Source: Glandiceps talaboti (Eukaryota > Hemichordata > Enteropneusta > Spengelidae). Taken from it: a stretch of DNA of 64,000 nucleotides. Location: positions 12,813,019-12,877,018 of the forward strand of contig NC_135569.1 in the NCBI RefSeq assembly GCF_964340395.1, written 5' to 3'. This document shows, piece by piece, positions 35,550 through 61,640 of the stretch; within the stretch, counting starts at the first letter, position 1, and every line of letters starts with the position of its first letter. The notes below the pieces were generated by a model. The model was not told the origin of the DNA. It did no database searches and worked only from the letters and a program-made list of their open reading frames with translations. The position numbers were made by a program, and so were the translations under genes.

Positions 35550-36987
35550 CTTTCATCCCCTCACCTCAGACAAATTGTAATCATCATGATCATGATCCCG
35601 TACGTGCACAGAATTTTGTCTTTTCGTTTTTTGCTTTTCTCGTCTGCATTTTCTGTTCTACTCGAAACAAAACAAAAATCGGGATTATTGCTTTATCAAA
35701 TGCTAAACAAACATTTTATAGGTTTGATGTTCTGTTTTGTTCTGGTAGTAACTACGGTGACCCATCCTGTGCAATTGTTTGCTCGCTAGTGACGTGTTCC
35801 CTTCAAATTTGATCTCTTATTGGACTAACGCATTCAACAATCACTTAAATATCAAATACTTAAATATCATTAATCGTTCATTGACCTCGAACAAATCACT
35901 ATCAGTTTAAAAGTGCTCGTCAATTCTCAAGTCCGAATTATTGGGACTGCCAATAGCGCTTATACCTAGGTATGTAGGATATGCAGTTATAGTCTGATAA
36001 CTCCGTTTGATACCATGCATAGATATTTGGTATTAAAACATCTCAGAAATGAACTGTCCTTTCCCTCAACGAAAATGTTCAGACTTAGGCCAACTTGACA
36101 TAGCATTCTCGTCTGTATATTGGAATATTTTCATTCGAAATGGACTTTTTAGCTACAGAAACTAACTTCTGTGGCATTATTGTAAAATGTAAGTTTTGGA
36201 ATTCGAACTTGTCACGTGAATATAATAATATGTTTACTCAGCTGTCTGTGGTTAACGATGTTACCTATGAACCGATGGGATTTGATTGACAAGTTACATA
36301 AGAAGGCTACCTGATACAACACTCGTGAGTAATTAGTGATTCTACCAAGATCTACTAAGCTTATTTAATGCGGCCGTAAAATACATTTCCCGCATTTTTC
36401 AGCGAATGGAACAAACACTGAAGTTCTCGAGAATCGCGATCTCAAAAAAAAAAACGATTACTTGAGCGCCCGCAACGGCAAATTTTTCAGTCTACGTGTC
36501 TTTCGATATTACCATCGAGCTAGGTCGATGAATTTGTTTATTTATTTTAGTAGTTACGAAATTTCGATATGCAGTATTCGCATGTCTAGTCAGAGAGCAA
36601 CCACTATCTTCACCAGTACGATGCAAAATACTGCCCATAAAACAGGATCACATAGGCTCAAACAATATGAGATTTGGACGGAAAATACAATATCAGATAC
36701 TAGAGATCACATGCCAATCAGTATTGACACTGAGGAGATGGATACATAGTACACAACTTGCACGATTTGTTTTTCAAAGTTTTATTAATCATTGATATTT
36801 TCAATTTACTTAATTTCAATATATTACAAATACAAATTAAAGTAAGTCTGCATATCAGATTCATACTGTGTACCACCCAAGGATGTATGTAAAATAATGT
36901 GTGTATTTACCAGTTTTGAAAGTGAACGCAATTAACTGTAGAATGGGACTGTTAAAGTGATGTTTTCAATTAATCATAAATGAATAC
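35550..36987. other. Intergenic, no supported gene
   Basis: Nothing recognised. Confidence 0.45.
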
Positions 36988-37022
36988 ATACGTATACATA
37001 CATACATACATACATACATACA

Positions 37023-37056
<34 letters not shown>

Positions 37057-37203
37057 CATACATACACACACACATACATACATACATACATACATACATA
37101 CATACATACGTACGTACGTACGTACATACATACATACATATATACATACATACATACATACATACATACATACATACATACATACATACATACATACATA
37201 AAC
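36988..37203. repeat. (CATA)n with (TACG)n core
   Basis: CATA units around a CGTACGTACGTA palindromic block, resembling the array at 8268-8451. Confidence 0.97.
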
Positions 37204-37829
37204 AAACATGTTATAAAATGGTGGCCGATCGCGATCTTTGTTGTTGAAGTTAGGGATATCGCGTATGGCCACAACACTGAGGAATTTTCAAAACACGGAA
37301 ATGTTGACAAAAATATCCATACCCAAACGATACTATTTAGTTACGATCGTAAATTCATAACACTGTACACGTCCACACATTTCGCAACGGCTTCGCGGGC
37401 ACGACTGTGTGAGTGATCAAGTCATCAACTGACACTAGCCCCATCTAGACATAGGTCGTCCTACCCCAGGCGGTACCGAGTCCAACCTCAGGTAGGATAG
37501 GTTTGTGTCTACACGTAAGAAAGTTATGGCGTAGATGTTGCTGTGTCCCTCCTGACCCCGTCCTGACCCACTCCTCAAAATATATATTGTGGTGTATAAA
37601 GTTCACGTTATTTTGATACTTTTTTTCCGATTTTTCGTAAATGACACACTGAATCATAATTATCTATGGAAGAAACAGAATAAAGTCAGAAGAAAACTGA
37701 CATGTTGCAGTGCTACAAATTACAATGGGATCGAGGTCAGGGGGTTAGGACGCGTTTGCATCTAGACGGACTTCAAACTTTCCTAAATCCTACCTGAGGT
37801 AGGTTTTTCAATAGCCTCTACACGACACT

Positions 37830-37967
37830 CGATTGGGCACTGAATTGGTGGTGGTTCTGAACAGTCGCGACGCCATTAAAGATGCTCTTGTTAAACTTGC
37901 TTCAAAGTTTACTTTCAAACCAGCGAATACACCTACTGCACTACGTGTATTATATAAGCAAAAAAAG
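37830..37967 (+). pseudogene. Remnant of a P450 first exon, plus strand (unit A)
   Basis: The frame reads RLGTELVVVLNSRDAIKDAL and then VKLASKFTFKPANTPTALRV, ending AAAG|GTATGA, a conserved donor at the same phase as exon 1 of the intact P450s. The N-terminal half (membrane anchor and PPGP hinge) is missing. No following exon is seen on this strand. It is a 5'-truncated relic, oriented opposite to the intact genes. Confidence 0.75.
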
Positions 37968-38251
37968 GTATGAATAACAAACACTACATGATCACTTTAA
38001 GTGTATATATTTTGCAAATACTAGCTGCGTTTTGAAAATTCCACCTTTAAGATACTAGTGTGTTTGAAACACGTTGCTTAATAGGTTCCATCTGCTCATC
38101 AACATAGTACCAGAGCTACCTATATAGTCAGATAGTACATTAGATCACGTAACCTAATTTCGATAACTGTACCTTCCAATTTGGGCTTAGGGGTGAAGTA
38201 CTACAATATACTAGTATGTCACTGCTAAACAAAACATTACATAAAATGAAT

Positions 38252-38307
38252 AGTTCTATTCTATTCTATTCTATTCTATTCTATTCTATTCTATTCTATT
38301 CTATTCT
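38252..38307. repeat. (TATTC)n microsatellite
   Basis: About eleven pentanucleotide copies. A three-copy trace remains at the matching place in unit C (about 56196-56220). Confidence 0.93.
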
Positions 38308-38451
38308 ACTTTATTATATTAGAAATCAGTAAATTCGATACACACGGTCTGACAGTTCAGTGAATATAAAGGTCATGGAAGATAACCCTAACCTTCATCC
38401 TAACCCTAGCCATATTCACAAATAGCCATTCTTAAATAATAATCTAATCGG

Positions 38452-38548
38452 ATATGGGTTTTGCAGACTAAGTTTGTGCAGCGGACGGGCCCAACATTAG
38501 GTGGGCCCGAAAGTCGTACAAATGAGGTCCGCAAAACCCATATCGGGC
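38452..38548. repeat. Hairpin element, copy in unit A
   Basis: ATATGGGTTTTGCAGAC is opposed by GTCCGCAAAACCCATAT, with inner GGGCCC pairs. The same element is present at about 56331-56424, so it predates the segmental duplication. Confidence 0.6.
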
Positions 38549-38965
38549 CGTAAAGGTTTTATCATATACCTCTAAAATACATTTGTAATCAATAATTTGA
38601 TTTTTTTAGAGAGAGTAAGATTATTATACTGAAAGTAAATCACCGTTTTTTGTAAATGTGGACGTATGCCATGGCGGGTTGATTTCGGTATGTTCATATA
38701 ATCTGGAGCTCCTTGCACCATGTGCACGTACAAGCATTATTGGAGTCGCACGAAACAGACAAACGCACAAAAAATGGAAACATACCACACAAAATTACTG
38801 TTGATATGAATTAGCATTTGATAAAAATTAATTATGATAATTTGATGTTTTGGAAAAAGATGACGTTGTATGCAGTTGAGTATCTGCCATAATGAAAGGC
38901 ATGCATGCCACAATCGACCAGCAACAAAAATGTAATCAAAAACATTGTTTGTAACATTGTTCATA

Positions 38966-39192
38966 ATCGTATGGAGCGGACCATCTGTCTTCCGTTTCAC
39001 TATATGTACATCGTCGATCGAATCCAAAGCTTCCTCACAAATATTGTATGTAACTTCGCCACAATCGCTAAATAGAATATTGTTTAAGATTTTAGGAATA
39101 ATTTCATGGAGCCACTGTTGAATATCGGCGGCTTCCTCCATGATAGCGTACACGTACACGTACAGGATGCCAAACAAGTTTTGCAACATCAA
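38966..39192 (-). pseudogene. Unrecognised conserved coding-like fragment, copy 1
   Basis: The frame stays open and reads MEEAADIQQWLHEIIPKIL, then NNILFSDCGEVTYNICEEAL, then DSIDDVHIVKRKTDG. Related copies lie at 48120-48243 and 57017-57230. The peptide looks like a real exon rather than chance, but I do not recognise the family. No start, partner exon or splice site is identified. It may be an exon relic duplicated with the P450 units. Confidence 0.4.
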
Positions 39193-40267
39193 CAGGTTAC
39201 ATCTCAGAAGTCGGGCTTACAATGGTCGACCGATGTTTTAACAGTTTTCGTCAGTTTCACCCTAAATCAAGTTTGTTCATCTCGATCCACTCCAGCCCGA
39301 TTTCTACTTCTTCCTTAGCGATTATTGGGCATGCTCGATTCTAAGAATTTTACGTATCTCAGTTTCTAATGTTTTTTAAAATCCCAACAATGATTACAAA
39401 AATGAATAATCAAATCTTAATTCTACGATACCCTAGTAAGTTTGCCTCCAACAAAACATTAATCATTGTGAATATAATAACCCTAAATCAACATGTTTTT
39501 CACTCAAAATTCGAAAATATTATGTATTGTTAAAATAATACATGAAATGCTACGGTTTGTTATCGTAATAAAAGCATTTGTGACTAAGTGACTGGAGTGT
39601 CTATCGATATATATGAATATTAAAATATCAATGGCATAATAACGAAAATACAAGATACAAAGTCTAAATATCTAATAAAAATGTATAAAAAATCGTAAAA
39701 TGTGAATTCCAAACTAAATGTGATATAAGGATAACAATAAATTTAATCCAAAAGTTTAATAAATGATTAATATATATTATTAATAGGCATGCATAAGATA
39801 TAACATTCATATGATAAGTTGAGTATGACATCAATATTCATGAAATGGTTAAACAAAATACAATCCTTAAAATATAACAATCGAACTAATTGAGTAATTA
39901 TATTAGAAATCATTGATAAAATCATTACTAATGTAACCAATTAGCATACCAAACCTACAATTAAACTAATGCATAGATATAATTGCTAAACAAACTTTTA
40001 TAAAGTTCTCGCATATCATTCATATAAATTTGCATAATGATACAATAATTCATGTTTATGATTACGTTATATGTTACTTTATGTTAAATGAATAATTTGT
40101 TTTAATGACAATGTATGCTGCAGGAAGAAGTATGTTTTCCATTTGTCAAAGAGAATGATCTTCTTACTCTTATTACTAATGCAATGAGAATACTCTCTAT
40201 CATATATAATAACCTGGGCAATTTACTGTAACAGTGATACTAATACCATATACATCCCTTTCTACAT
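39193..40267. other. AT-rich 3' flank of P450 A
   Basis: No gene. The segment is repeated downstream of P450 B (about 48300-49316) and in part downstream of C (about 57300-58080), showing that the duplication extends past the 3' end. Confidence 0.6.
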
Positions 40268-47045
<6,778 letters not shown>

Positions 47046-47065
47046 GTTTGTTTGTAAGTGCAAGT

Positions 47066-47085
47066 CCTCAAGGTGACCTTGGATG
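47066..47085. promoter_or_regulatory. Possible nuclear-receptor half-site near P450 A start
   Basis: TCAAGGTGACCTTGGA lies 22-40 bases upstream of the ATG. On the minus strand it contains CCAAGGTCA, the extended half-site of NR5A/ERR-type monomeric receptors. The B copy has one extra C (GACCCTTGG) that breaks the half-site. It may lie in the 5'-UTR. Function is unproven. Confidence 0.25.
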
Positions 47086-47390
47086 GTGTCTTGCTTCTGT
47101 TAGTAGAGGTTCAAAATTTAAATGTCTAGGTCAATGTCTAAAAATAGAAGTAGTGATATGTCACAATCAGGTAAGTACACAATCTTACAAATATGGACAA
47201 ATTAAAAATTTAAACAGTTAAAGCTTTCTAAATTTGAACTTAATCCTGTTTTTTCCAAACTTGTATTTGTACAAACAAATACCCCCCCCCCTCCATTGTA
47301 CAAAGAGGATTAAGGCCTAACCCAGCTGGTGAGATTCCACTTTCATAACATTTTGATAGGTGAGAATGGAAAAGAGACGAAAAGATAGTA

Positions 47391-47430
47391 TGTATGTATG
47401 TATGTATGTATGTATGTATGTATGTATGTA

Positions 47431-47461
<31 letters not shown>

Positions 47462-47490
47462 ATGTATGTGTGTGTATGTTTGTTTGTTTC
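47391..47490. repeat. (TATG)n array upstream of P450 A
   Basis: TATG units with TGTG and TTTG interruptions. Confidence 0.95.
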
Positions 47491-47589
47491 TATGTATGCG
47501 TGTCTTAATGGTGGCTTGCCTAATATAATGGCTTATCGTAATTGTATTCAACTAGTGACACAATCGTTATGGCTTAGTAAAATGTCAAA

Positions 47590-47906
47590 CATTCTTTCGA
47601 ATCAGTTCTACTTTTTAATAGTACACAGTTTATTATGATTTTCTTGGTGACATTTTCATTTTGTGCGGATTTGTGGTTGTCCAAGCAATCTACTGCCTGG
47701 TCCAATTGGCCTGCTTATCATTGGATCTTTGCTTTCTCTGATCACACAACAATACAATACAAGAGTTGACGTTTCTAGAATGGGGTCAGGTGTCTGGAGA
47801 CATGATGAGTGTTCGATTGGGGACAGAATTTGTGGTGGTGCTGAACAGTCGCGAGGCCATTAAAGATGCTCTTGTTACATTTGCCTCAAAGTTTACTTTC
47901 AAACCA
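47590..47906 (+). pseudogene. Decayed P450 first exon, plus strand (unit B)
   Basis: In one frame it reads CPSNLLPGPIGLLIIGSLLS, the hinge region. In another it reads FLEWGQVSGDMMSVRLGTEF then VVVLNSREAIKDALV and ASKFTFKP, the rest of exon 1. At least two frame changes separate the parts, and the ATG is lost. The sequence then joins directly to material that in units A and C lies about 1 kb further on, so a deletion removed the donor. It sits about 0.55 kb from the intact A exon 1, head to head. Confidence 0.8.
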
Positions 47907-48119
47907 TGTATGCATGCCACGATCGACCAGCAACAAAAATGTAATCAAAAACATCATTTGTAACATTGTTTGTAACACTAAAATCGTCAAAAATTACAAA
48001 TTAGAAACACTATACTTGAGTCGTTGACTATTTTTCGTCCGACTCTAATAACCAATAAACGGACACTTCATCTTGTTCTAGGCGTTTGATACAGTTAGCT
48101 TACAGATGTCTATAATCGT

Positions 48120-48243
48120 ACCGTCTGTTGTCAGCTTCAATATTTGTATATCGTAGATCGAATCCAAAGCTTCCTCACAAATATTGTATGTAACTTCGCC
48201 ACAATCACTAAATAGAATATTGTTTAAGATTTTGGGAATAATT
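48120..48243 (-). pseudogene. Unrecognised conserved fragment, copy 2
   Basis: It retains FPKILNNILFSDCGEVTYN then ICEEALDSI, matching copy 1, but its upstream part (AADIQQWLH in copy 1) is lost. The family is unknown. Confidence 0.35.
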
Positions 48244-49316
48244 TAATAAAAGGTAGTCCATAATTCCCGCACCTGACCCTTTTTGGGGCAAAGCGTGCAG
48301 GTAATAAAATTAAAATCCAAGAAAAATGAATAATGAAATCATAACATATGTCAAAAGTTTACGATACCCTAGTAAGTTTGTCTCCAACGAAACTTAAACA
48401 TTGTGAATAATTAGCCTAAGTAAACATGTTTTTCACTCAAAATTTGAAAATATAATGTATTTTTATAATAATACAGGAAGTTCTATGGTTTGTTGTCCTA
48501 CTAAAAGCATTTGTGACTAAGTGACTGGAGTGTCTATCAAACTTTAAATGAAGTATATGTAATAAGAATTAGCCTTGTAACAAAGTCCCACACCTCAACA
48601 TTTTTTTTGTCCCCAACACGGCATTAAAAAGAATATTTCATTAAAATATATATTGATTAATAGGAAATTGAATATTAAAATGTCCTTGGCATAAAAACGA
48701 AAATAAAATTTAAAAAGTATAAATATCGAATAAAATATATAAAAAATTGTAAAATGTGAATTCCATACTAAATGTAATATAAGGAAATTGAATTCAAAAC
48801 TTAAAATAAATGATTAGTATATAATCATTAATAGGCATGCGTAAGATATAACATTCATATGATAAGTTGAGTATGGCATCAATATTCATGAAATGGTTAA
48901 ACAAAATACAATCCTTAAAATATAACAATCGAAATAATTGAGTAATAATATTATAAATCATTGATAAAACCATTACTAATGTAACTAATTAGCATACCAA
49001 ACCTACAATCAAACTAATACATAGATACAATTGCTAAACAAACTTTTATAAAGTTCTCGCATATTATTCATATAAATTTGCATAATGATACAATAATTCA
49101 TGTTCATGATTACGTTATATGTAACCTTTATGTTAAATGAATAATTTGTTTTAATGACAATGTATGCTGCAGGAAGACGTGTGTTTTCCATTTGTCAAAG
49201 AGAATGATCTTCTTACTCTTATTACTAATACAATGAGAATACTTTCTATCATGTATGATTAACTGAGCAATTTACTGTGACAGTGATGCTAATACCATAT
49301 ATATCCCTTTCTTCAT

Positions 49317-55088
<5,772 letters not shown>

Positions 55089-55452
55089 GTTTGTTTGTAA
55101 GTGCAAGTCCTCAAGGTGACCCTTGGATGGTGTCCTGCTTCTGTTAGTATAGGTTCAAAATTTAAATATCTAGGTAAATGTCTAAAAATAGAAGTAGTGA
55201 TATGTCACAATCAGGTGATATAGAATAGTACACAGCCTTACAAATACACTTAAATTAAAAATTTACACAGTTAAAGCTTTCTGAATTTGAACTTAATTCT
55301 GTTTTTTCCAAACTTGTATTTCTTCATGTATAAACAACCCCCCCCCCCCCATTGTAGAAAAAGGATTGAGTCCAACCAAATCAACTGGTGAGAGTTCATT
55401 TTCCATAACATTTTGAAAGGTGAGATTGGAATAGAGACGAAAAGATAGTAAT

Positions 55453-55456
<4 letters not shown>

Positions 55457-55484
<28 letters not shown>

Positions 55485-55486
55485 TG
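55457..55486. repeat. Short (TATG)n array upstream of P450 B
   Basis: About seven copies, at the place of the longer array 47391-47490. Confidence 0.9.
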
Positions 55487-55566
55487 GCGGCTTGTATAAT
55501 ACAATTGCTTATCGTAATTGTATTCAACGTGTGACACAATCGTTATGGATTAGTGAACTTTCAAAC

Positions 55567-55888
55567 ATGGCGTCTCTCGAATCAGTTCTACTGTTTGATA
55601 GTGCACAGTTTATTATGATTTTCTTGGTGATATTTTTCACATTTATGTGGATTTGTTATTGTCCAAGCAATTTACAGCCTAGTCTAATTGACCTGCCTAT
55701 CATTGGATCTTTGCTTTCTCTGATCACACAACAATACAATACAAGATTCGACGTTTCTAGAATGTGGGTCAGGTGTATTGAGACGTGATGAGTGTTTGAT
55801 TGGGCACGGAATTGGTCGTGGTGCTGAACAGTTGCGACGTCATTAAAGATGCTCTTGTTTAACTGGCACTATTATATAAACAAGAAAG
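55567..55888 (+). pseudogene. Decayed P450 first exon, plus strand (unit C)
   Basis: This is the best preserved start: ATG at 55567 reads MASLESVLLFDSAQFIMIFL with an anchor, then CPSNLQPSLIDLPIIGSLLS in place of the LPPGP hinge. A frame change follows near 55760, stops occur, and an internal deletion joins GCTCTTGTT to the end of the exon. The donor AAAG|GTATGA survives. The hinge prolines are lost, so this copy could not make a normal P450 even without the frame break. It lies about 0.5 kb from intact B exon 1, head to head. Confidence 0.8.
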
Positions 55889-56330
55889 GTATGAATAACA
55901 AACTCTACATGATCACTGTCCCTTTACACTTTAAGTGTATATAGTTTGACACTGCAAATACTAGCTGCGTTTTGAAAATCCCACATTATTTAAGACACAA
56001 CTCTGTCTGAAACACGTTAAGAAACAATAGAATCCATCTGCTCATCAACATAGTACCAGAGATACCTAGATATTCAAATGGTACATTAGATCACATAACC
56101 TAATTCCTATAACTGTACCTTCTAATTTGGGCTTAGGCGTGAAGTAATAGCAAACATGTCCCTGCTAAACAAAACATTACATATAATGAACAGTTCTATT
56201 CTATTCTAGTTTATTCTATCAGACATAAAGTCGATACACACGGTCTGACAGTTCAGTGAGTATGAAGGAAATGGAAGATAATTCTAACCTTCATCCTAAC
56301 CCAAGCCATTCTTAAATAATAATGTAATCG

Positions 56331-56424
56331 AATATGGGTTTTGCAGACTAAGTTTGTGCAGCGGACGGACCCAACATTAGAAGGGCCCGGAAGTCGTACG
56401 CCAGAGGTCCGCCAAACCCATAGC
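56331..56424. repeat. Hairpin element, copy in unit C
   Basis: Counterpart of 38452-38548, with extra mismatches in the arms. Confidence 0.55.
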
Positions 56425-57016
56425 CGGCCGTACAGGTTTTATCATATACCTCTTGAAGTTCTAAAATACGTTTGCAATCAATAAATTGAATTTTTTTAGA
56501 GACAGTAAGATTATAATACTGAAAATAAATCGCCGTTCGTTGTAAATATGGACGTATGCCATGGCGCCATCACATGTGTATGGCCTGGCAGATTGATTTC
56601 GGTATGTTCATATAATCTGGAGCTCCTCGCACCATGTTCACGTACAGGCATTATTGGAGTCGCACGAATCACACAAAACGCACAAAAAATTGGAAAACAT
56701 GCAACACAAAATTACTGTTAATAAGATTTGGCATTTAATAAAATTGATTATAATTTGACCATGCAACAGATGTTTTGGGAAAATGGACGCTGTATGCAGT
56801 TGATTACTTGCCATGCGTGCACGCCATGATTGACCTGCAACAAAAATGTAATAAAAAACATCATTTGTAACATTGTTTGTAACACTAAAATCGTCAAAAA
56901 TTACCAATTGGAAACACTATACTTCAGTCGCAGACTATTTTTCGTCCGTCTCTAATAACCAATAACAGGACACATGCATCTTGTTCTAGGCGTTTGATAC
57001 AGTTTATAGCTGTTCT

Positions 57017-57230
57017 TAATCGTATGGAGCAGACCGTCTGTCTTCAGTTTCACTATATGTACATCGTCGATCGAATCCAAAGCTTCCTTACCAATATTGT
57101 ATGTAACTTCGCCACAATCGCTAAATAGAATATTGTTTAAGATTTTGGGAGGAATTTCGTGGAGTCACTATTGAATATCGGCGGCTTCCTGCATGATAGT
57201 GTACACGTACACATACAGGATGCCAACAAG
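57017..57230 (-). pseudogene. Unrecognised conserved fragment, copy 3
   Basis: It reads LHEIPPKILNNILFSDCGEV then TYNIGKEALDSIDDVHIVK, matching copy 1. An in-frame stop interrupts it (DIQ-stop), so this copy is not functional as read. Confidence 0.35.
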
Positions 57231-58079
57231 TTTTGCAACACACATAGCAACGCGCATAGCAATGGGCCGGGAAAGAAAGTAGTCCATAATTCCCGCACCT
57301 GACCTTTTAGTTGGGCAAAGTGTGCAGGTCCGTGAAAATTACTAAAATTAAATAATAAAATTAAAATCCAATAATAATGAATAATGAAATCGTAACATAT
57401 GTTAAAGGTTTACGATACCCTAGTAAGTTTGTCTCCAACGAAACTTAAACATTGTGAATAGTTAGCCTAAGTAAACATGTTTTTTCACACAAAATTCGAA
57501 AATATAATGTATTGTTATAATAATAGAGGACATGGTACGATTTGTTGTCCTAATAAAAGTAACTGTGACTAAATGACTGGAGTGTCTATCAAACTTTAAA
57601 TTAAGTATATGTAATAAGAATTAGCCTTGTAACAAAGTCCCACATCTCAAAATTGCTTTGTCCCCAACACCGCAAAATAATATTTCATTAAAATATATAT
57701 TGATTAATAGCACAATGAATATTAAAATATTGATGGCATAAAAACGAAAATAAAAGATACAAAGTATAAATATCGAATAAAATAACATGTGAATTCCATA
57801 CTAAATGTAATATAAGGATAACAATAAATTGAATTCAAAAGTAAAATAAATGATTAATATATATTATTAATAGGCATGCATAAGATATAAAATTCATATG
57901 ATAAGTTGAGTATGACGTCAATATTCATGAAATTGTTCACAAAAATATAATCCTTAAAATACAAAAATCGAAATAACAGAGTATTAATATTACAAATCTT
58001 TGATAAATTCGTTATTAATGTGACTAATTAACATACCCAGACTACAATTAAACTAATATAGATATAATTGCAAAACAAA

Positions 58080-60671
58080 ATTTTAAACAGAAATCAATAT
58101 GGTAGATTTCGTCAATTTGGCTGGTTAAGGGGTATAGGGGATATAAGATAGTGAAATCAACTCATCTGAATCAATACCAGGCATATGACACGAGAAAGGA
58201 AAACACTATGAGTAATTCACGAACATGAACAGTGCTGTGACTCGACTGTCGTTGTCAATTTAAATAGAGTATATTCAATAAGCATCTTTCAATTATTATT
58301 ACATTCACATGACGATCGGTCGATCTTAATAATATGTACACAAATATACCTGTCATTCACATTTATCGATATTATTGAATTCTTGAAAAAAATGAACAAT
58401 GGAAAACTCATCACACATGTACTTTGTAATTACTACTCAAAGGTGGGCATAAGCAAACCTGGCTTTCGTTTCATCACATAAACAATATCAATACAATATC
58501 TGGCTCACAGCTAGCTTACATTCTAATTTAGTCAAACAGAAACAGTTATTATACAATATCTACTCCGGTACAGTTGATTAATACAATGTTACTGAATTTT
58601 TGTATGTTAAGAAACCGCAGTCTGATATTTAACATTTCATAAGCACACATCACGTCAGGATAAATATCATTGGTGTACACTCAAATTTGAATGCAGACTT
58701 TTTATCCCAAAAATTAATGTATAATATTCCCTTACGTAAGATAAACTATCAAGTACGGCAGATCACAAACAGGAAAATGCTAGCATTGAATATCAAGGCA
58801 TATCGAAGTCATGCCTGGCCCAATATTCGTGTTTTAATGCAACACATTAATGCTTAGCTAATGCATAAGCGTGGTTCGTTTTCATCCCTCAAGGAACTCT
58901 AACAACATTTAAGTCTAATATTATGAAAAAAGTAACAAAATGTGAGCACACTAATCAACATTGTGTTCAATATGTTAAATTTTTTATGATAATGAAAGTA
59001 TCGATAAGAAAATGAGGGTAGAAATTATACTATACAATTACTAGCCATTATGTTTAAGCTAACAGGTAATACTAACTTAGTATATACCATTAACATACTG
59101 GATACTTCAAAGTCAATTAACCATATGGGAATTTGATCAGTCATTAGGTATGGCGGCCATATTGGCTGTACAAAGAAATTTGGCGGTCAGTGACTAAATA
59201 TGTCCATCAGTCTGGTAGATCAAATTATTTACAAAGGTTATAACTCGCAATTCAGTAATTGAAAGTGTTAGCACTGCGCTATCAATCTGTCTTGATCCTC
59301 AGCTCCTCCCCATATTTTTTGCTTCTCCTTTATGGACGTACGGGCAGCGAACATAACAACAGTCCTGGAGCAATTTTACTCTGACCTTTATATTCCAAAC
59401 TCTTACTTTAAGAAAGTGTTTAGATTTCTATTATTAAACAATGATGCCATGATATCTTCTAGCTGATTAGATGTAAGTAAACGATGAAGTCATTCAGAGA
59501 TAATTAACTTAATTAAAAGCAGATGGTCCGCGAAATTCTACCTTATCTTATTGCTACACTCAAATGATCACAGTATGCCAATGCCAAGTTTTCTTGTCCG
59601 TCAACAGATAAAAGCCAGGGTTACAACTATGTGTGTGATAGCTCAGTTATAGAAGTGAGTTTAATATATTTTAGGCAAGGGGACGAAATTGCCGAAATAG
59701 TAAATATTCAAATATTGGTTCGTGACATCTTTAATGACAGATATCTGCTGCAGGAGGAACAGTATTATATATTCCCAATCACTAATACAATGCCATTTAT
59801 AGTGAGTAGAGCAATTTATGTAACAGTAAATAATATCTAATAGTTATAGGTCAAGTCAGAGGCCAATGACCTGTATAAATACCGGAAAATAATCGGTAAC
59901 TATTGGGTAAAGCTGCGCCACGGACAAAATAATGGCGCTTTACCCAAAAGTGTCTGATTGTTTTCATTTGATGGCCGAGGACTTGTCCTTAATGAACGTA
60001 TGATCTTATACTTCGAATTCGACGAGTCTTTAATTTTTCCACCAGAGAGTCAACCATTTTATCTTACCATTATCATATTAATTACAAAATTCACCATAGA
60101 AATCCCATCCCACATATCTCGGTCAAATAATCCCCAACAGTTCAGTGTGAAATCCATTAATATGATAAAGACTGGTACTGTAACAAAGTTACAGTTAAAA
60201 TTCCAACAGTATTTCCGTTTATACCCAAACATATCTCTGTTAATAATCCTGGTGCGCCTACGCATTTTCATGTCAATGATCAAATTCTATATGGAAACCT
60301 GCTTTCTGCACAAGTCACTTTGTAGTGAAGTGGTTATAGAGCATGTCTTTGGATAGATAGGTACAGAACGAGAGGTACACTGTCCACAACTTGTTAACTG
60401 TTATAATGCAACCAACATGTGCTGTGCCTAATTCTGCACTTATCATTTTGTAAAGTGTTATAGAAATGATTAACGAGCTGAGGATAGTTTCTTTCAAGAG
60501 TTTGAAGTGTTAGAGGACAGTTCCTTCCATGGATTAACAGTACACAAACACTTTCTTTGTTTGCTTAAAAAGTGTCCTGTTAACTGAAATAGTGTCCCCT
60601 AAATGAAATTGAGAGCACAGTTGAAACAATGGGGTAGAATCAGAAAGGAGTATAACATACGTTCCTTCTTT
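58080..60671. other. 2.6-kb spacer mostly specific to unit C
   Basis: Most of this stretch has no counterpart beside P450 A or B. Around 59740-59840 a diverged version of the 3' flank (GCTGCAGGAGGAACAG, ATTACTAA-like, CAATTTATGTAACAGT) reappears, so new sequence split an older flank. Open frames, such as plus 59958-60356, match nothing I recognise. Confidence 0.5.
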
Positions 60672-60856
60672 CTATTGTTTATTGTGTTCACGAACATTGA
60701 CTCTGAATGGTGGTGGCATATTGACGATCCCTAGAGTTCCCTCTGTTAACGGAATGTCACCTTCAGGAAGTGTAAACTCGAATCGTTGAAGCAGTTTGGT
60801 CAAGAAGAGGAAAAGTTCCACCTTTGCAAGAGATGAACCAGGGCAATCACGGGCAC
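60672..60856 (-). CDS. P450 C exon 3
   Basis: 185 bases from CTGTCTATAG|GTGCCC to TAG at 60674-60672. It encodes ARDCPGSSLAKVELFLF and ends EHNKQ-stop. Confidence 0.9.
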
Positions 60857-61084
60857 CTATAGACAGTAGATATACAAATGTGATTATTATAAAAAGACGA
60901 AATGTAAAAAACTAAATTTGGATTTCCGATATTTCTTAAATTAATTTTGTTCATATTACTTCAACAACACTTCATGAACAAAACCTATTTTGAGCAATTG
61001 CACTAAACATGGAGGAAAGAAGCATCGGACAGAATTTGAAGACCAGACTGAATGATATGAAGGCATGTCACAAATAATAACATA

Positions 61085-61117
<33 letters not shown>

Positions 61118-61197
61118 TGTATGTATGTATGTATGTATGTTTGTACGTACGTACGTACGTACATATGCCTGCCTGCCTGCCTGCGTGCGTGTGTGCG

Positions 61198-61289
<92 letters not shown>

Positions 61290-61342
61290 GGTCGGTCGGT
61301 CGGTCGGTCGGTCGGTCGGTCGGTCGGTCGGTCGGTCGGTCG

Positions 61343-61382
<40 letters not shown>

Positions 61383-61493
61383 GCCTGCATATGTATGCAT
61401 GTCTGTATGTCTTCCTGACTGCCTGCCTGCATATGTCTGTCTGTCTGTATGTATGTATGTATGTATGTATGTATGTATGTATGTATGTATGTA

Positions 61494-61556
<63 letters not shown>

Positions 61557-61605
61557 ATGTATGTATGTATGTATGTATGTATGTATGTATGCCTGCCTGC
61601 CTGCC

Positions 61606-61640
<35 letters not shown>

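Noticed and set aside
37440-37829. Repeated CATCTAGAC and CCTACCTGAGGTAGG words before the unit A P450 relic, possible transposon that truncated it
   Set aside because: The words are mostly in direct orientation and I could not define ends or a target duplication.
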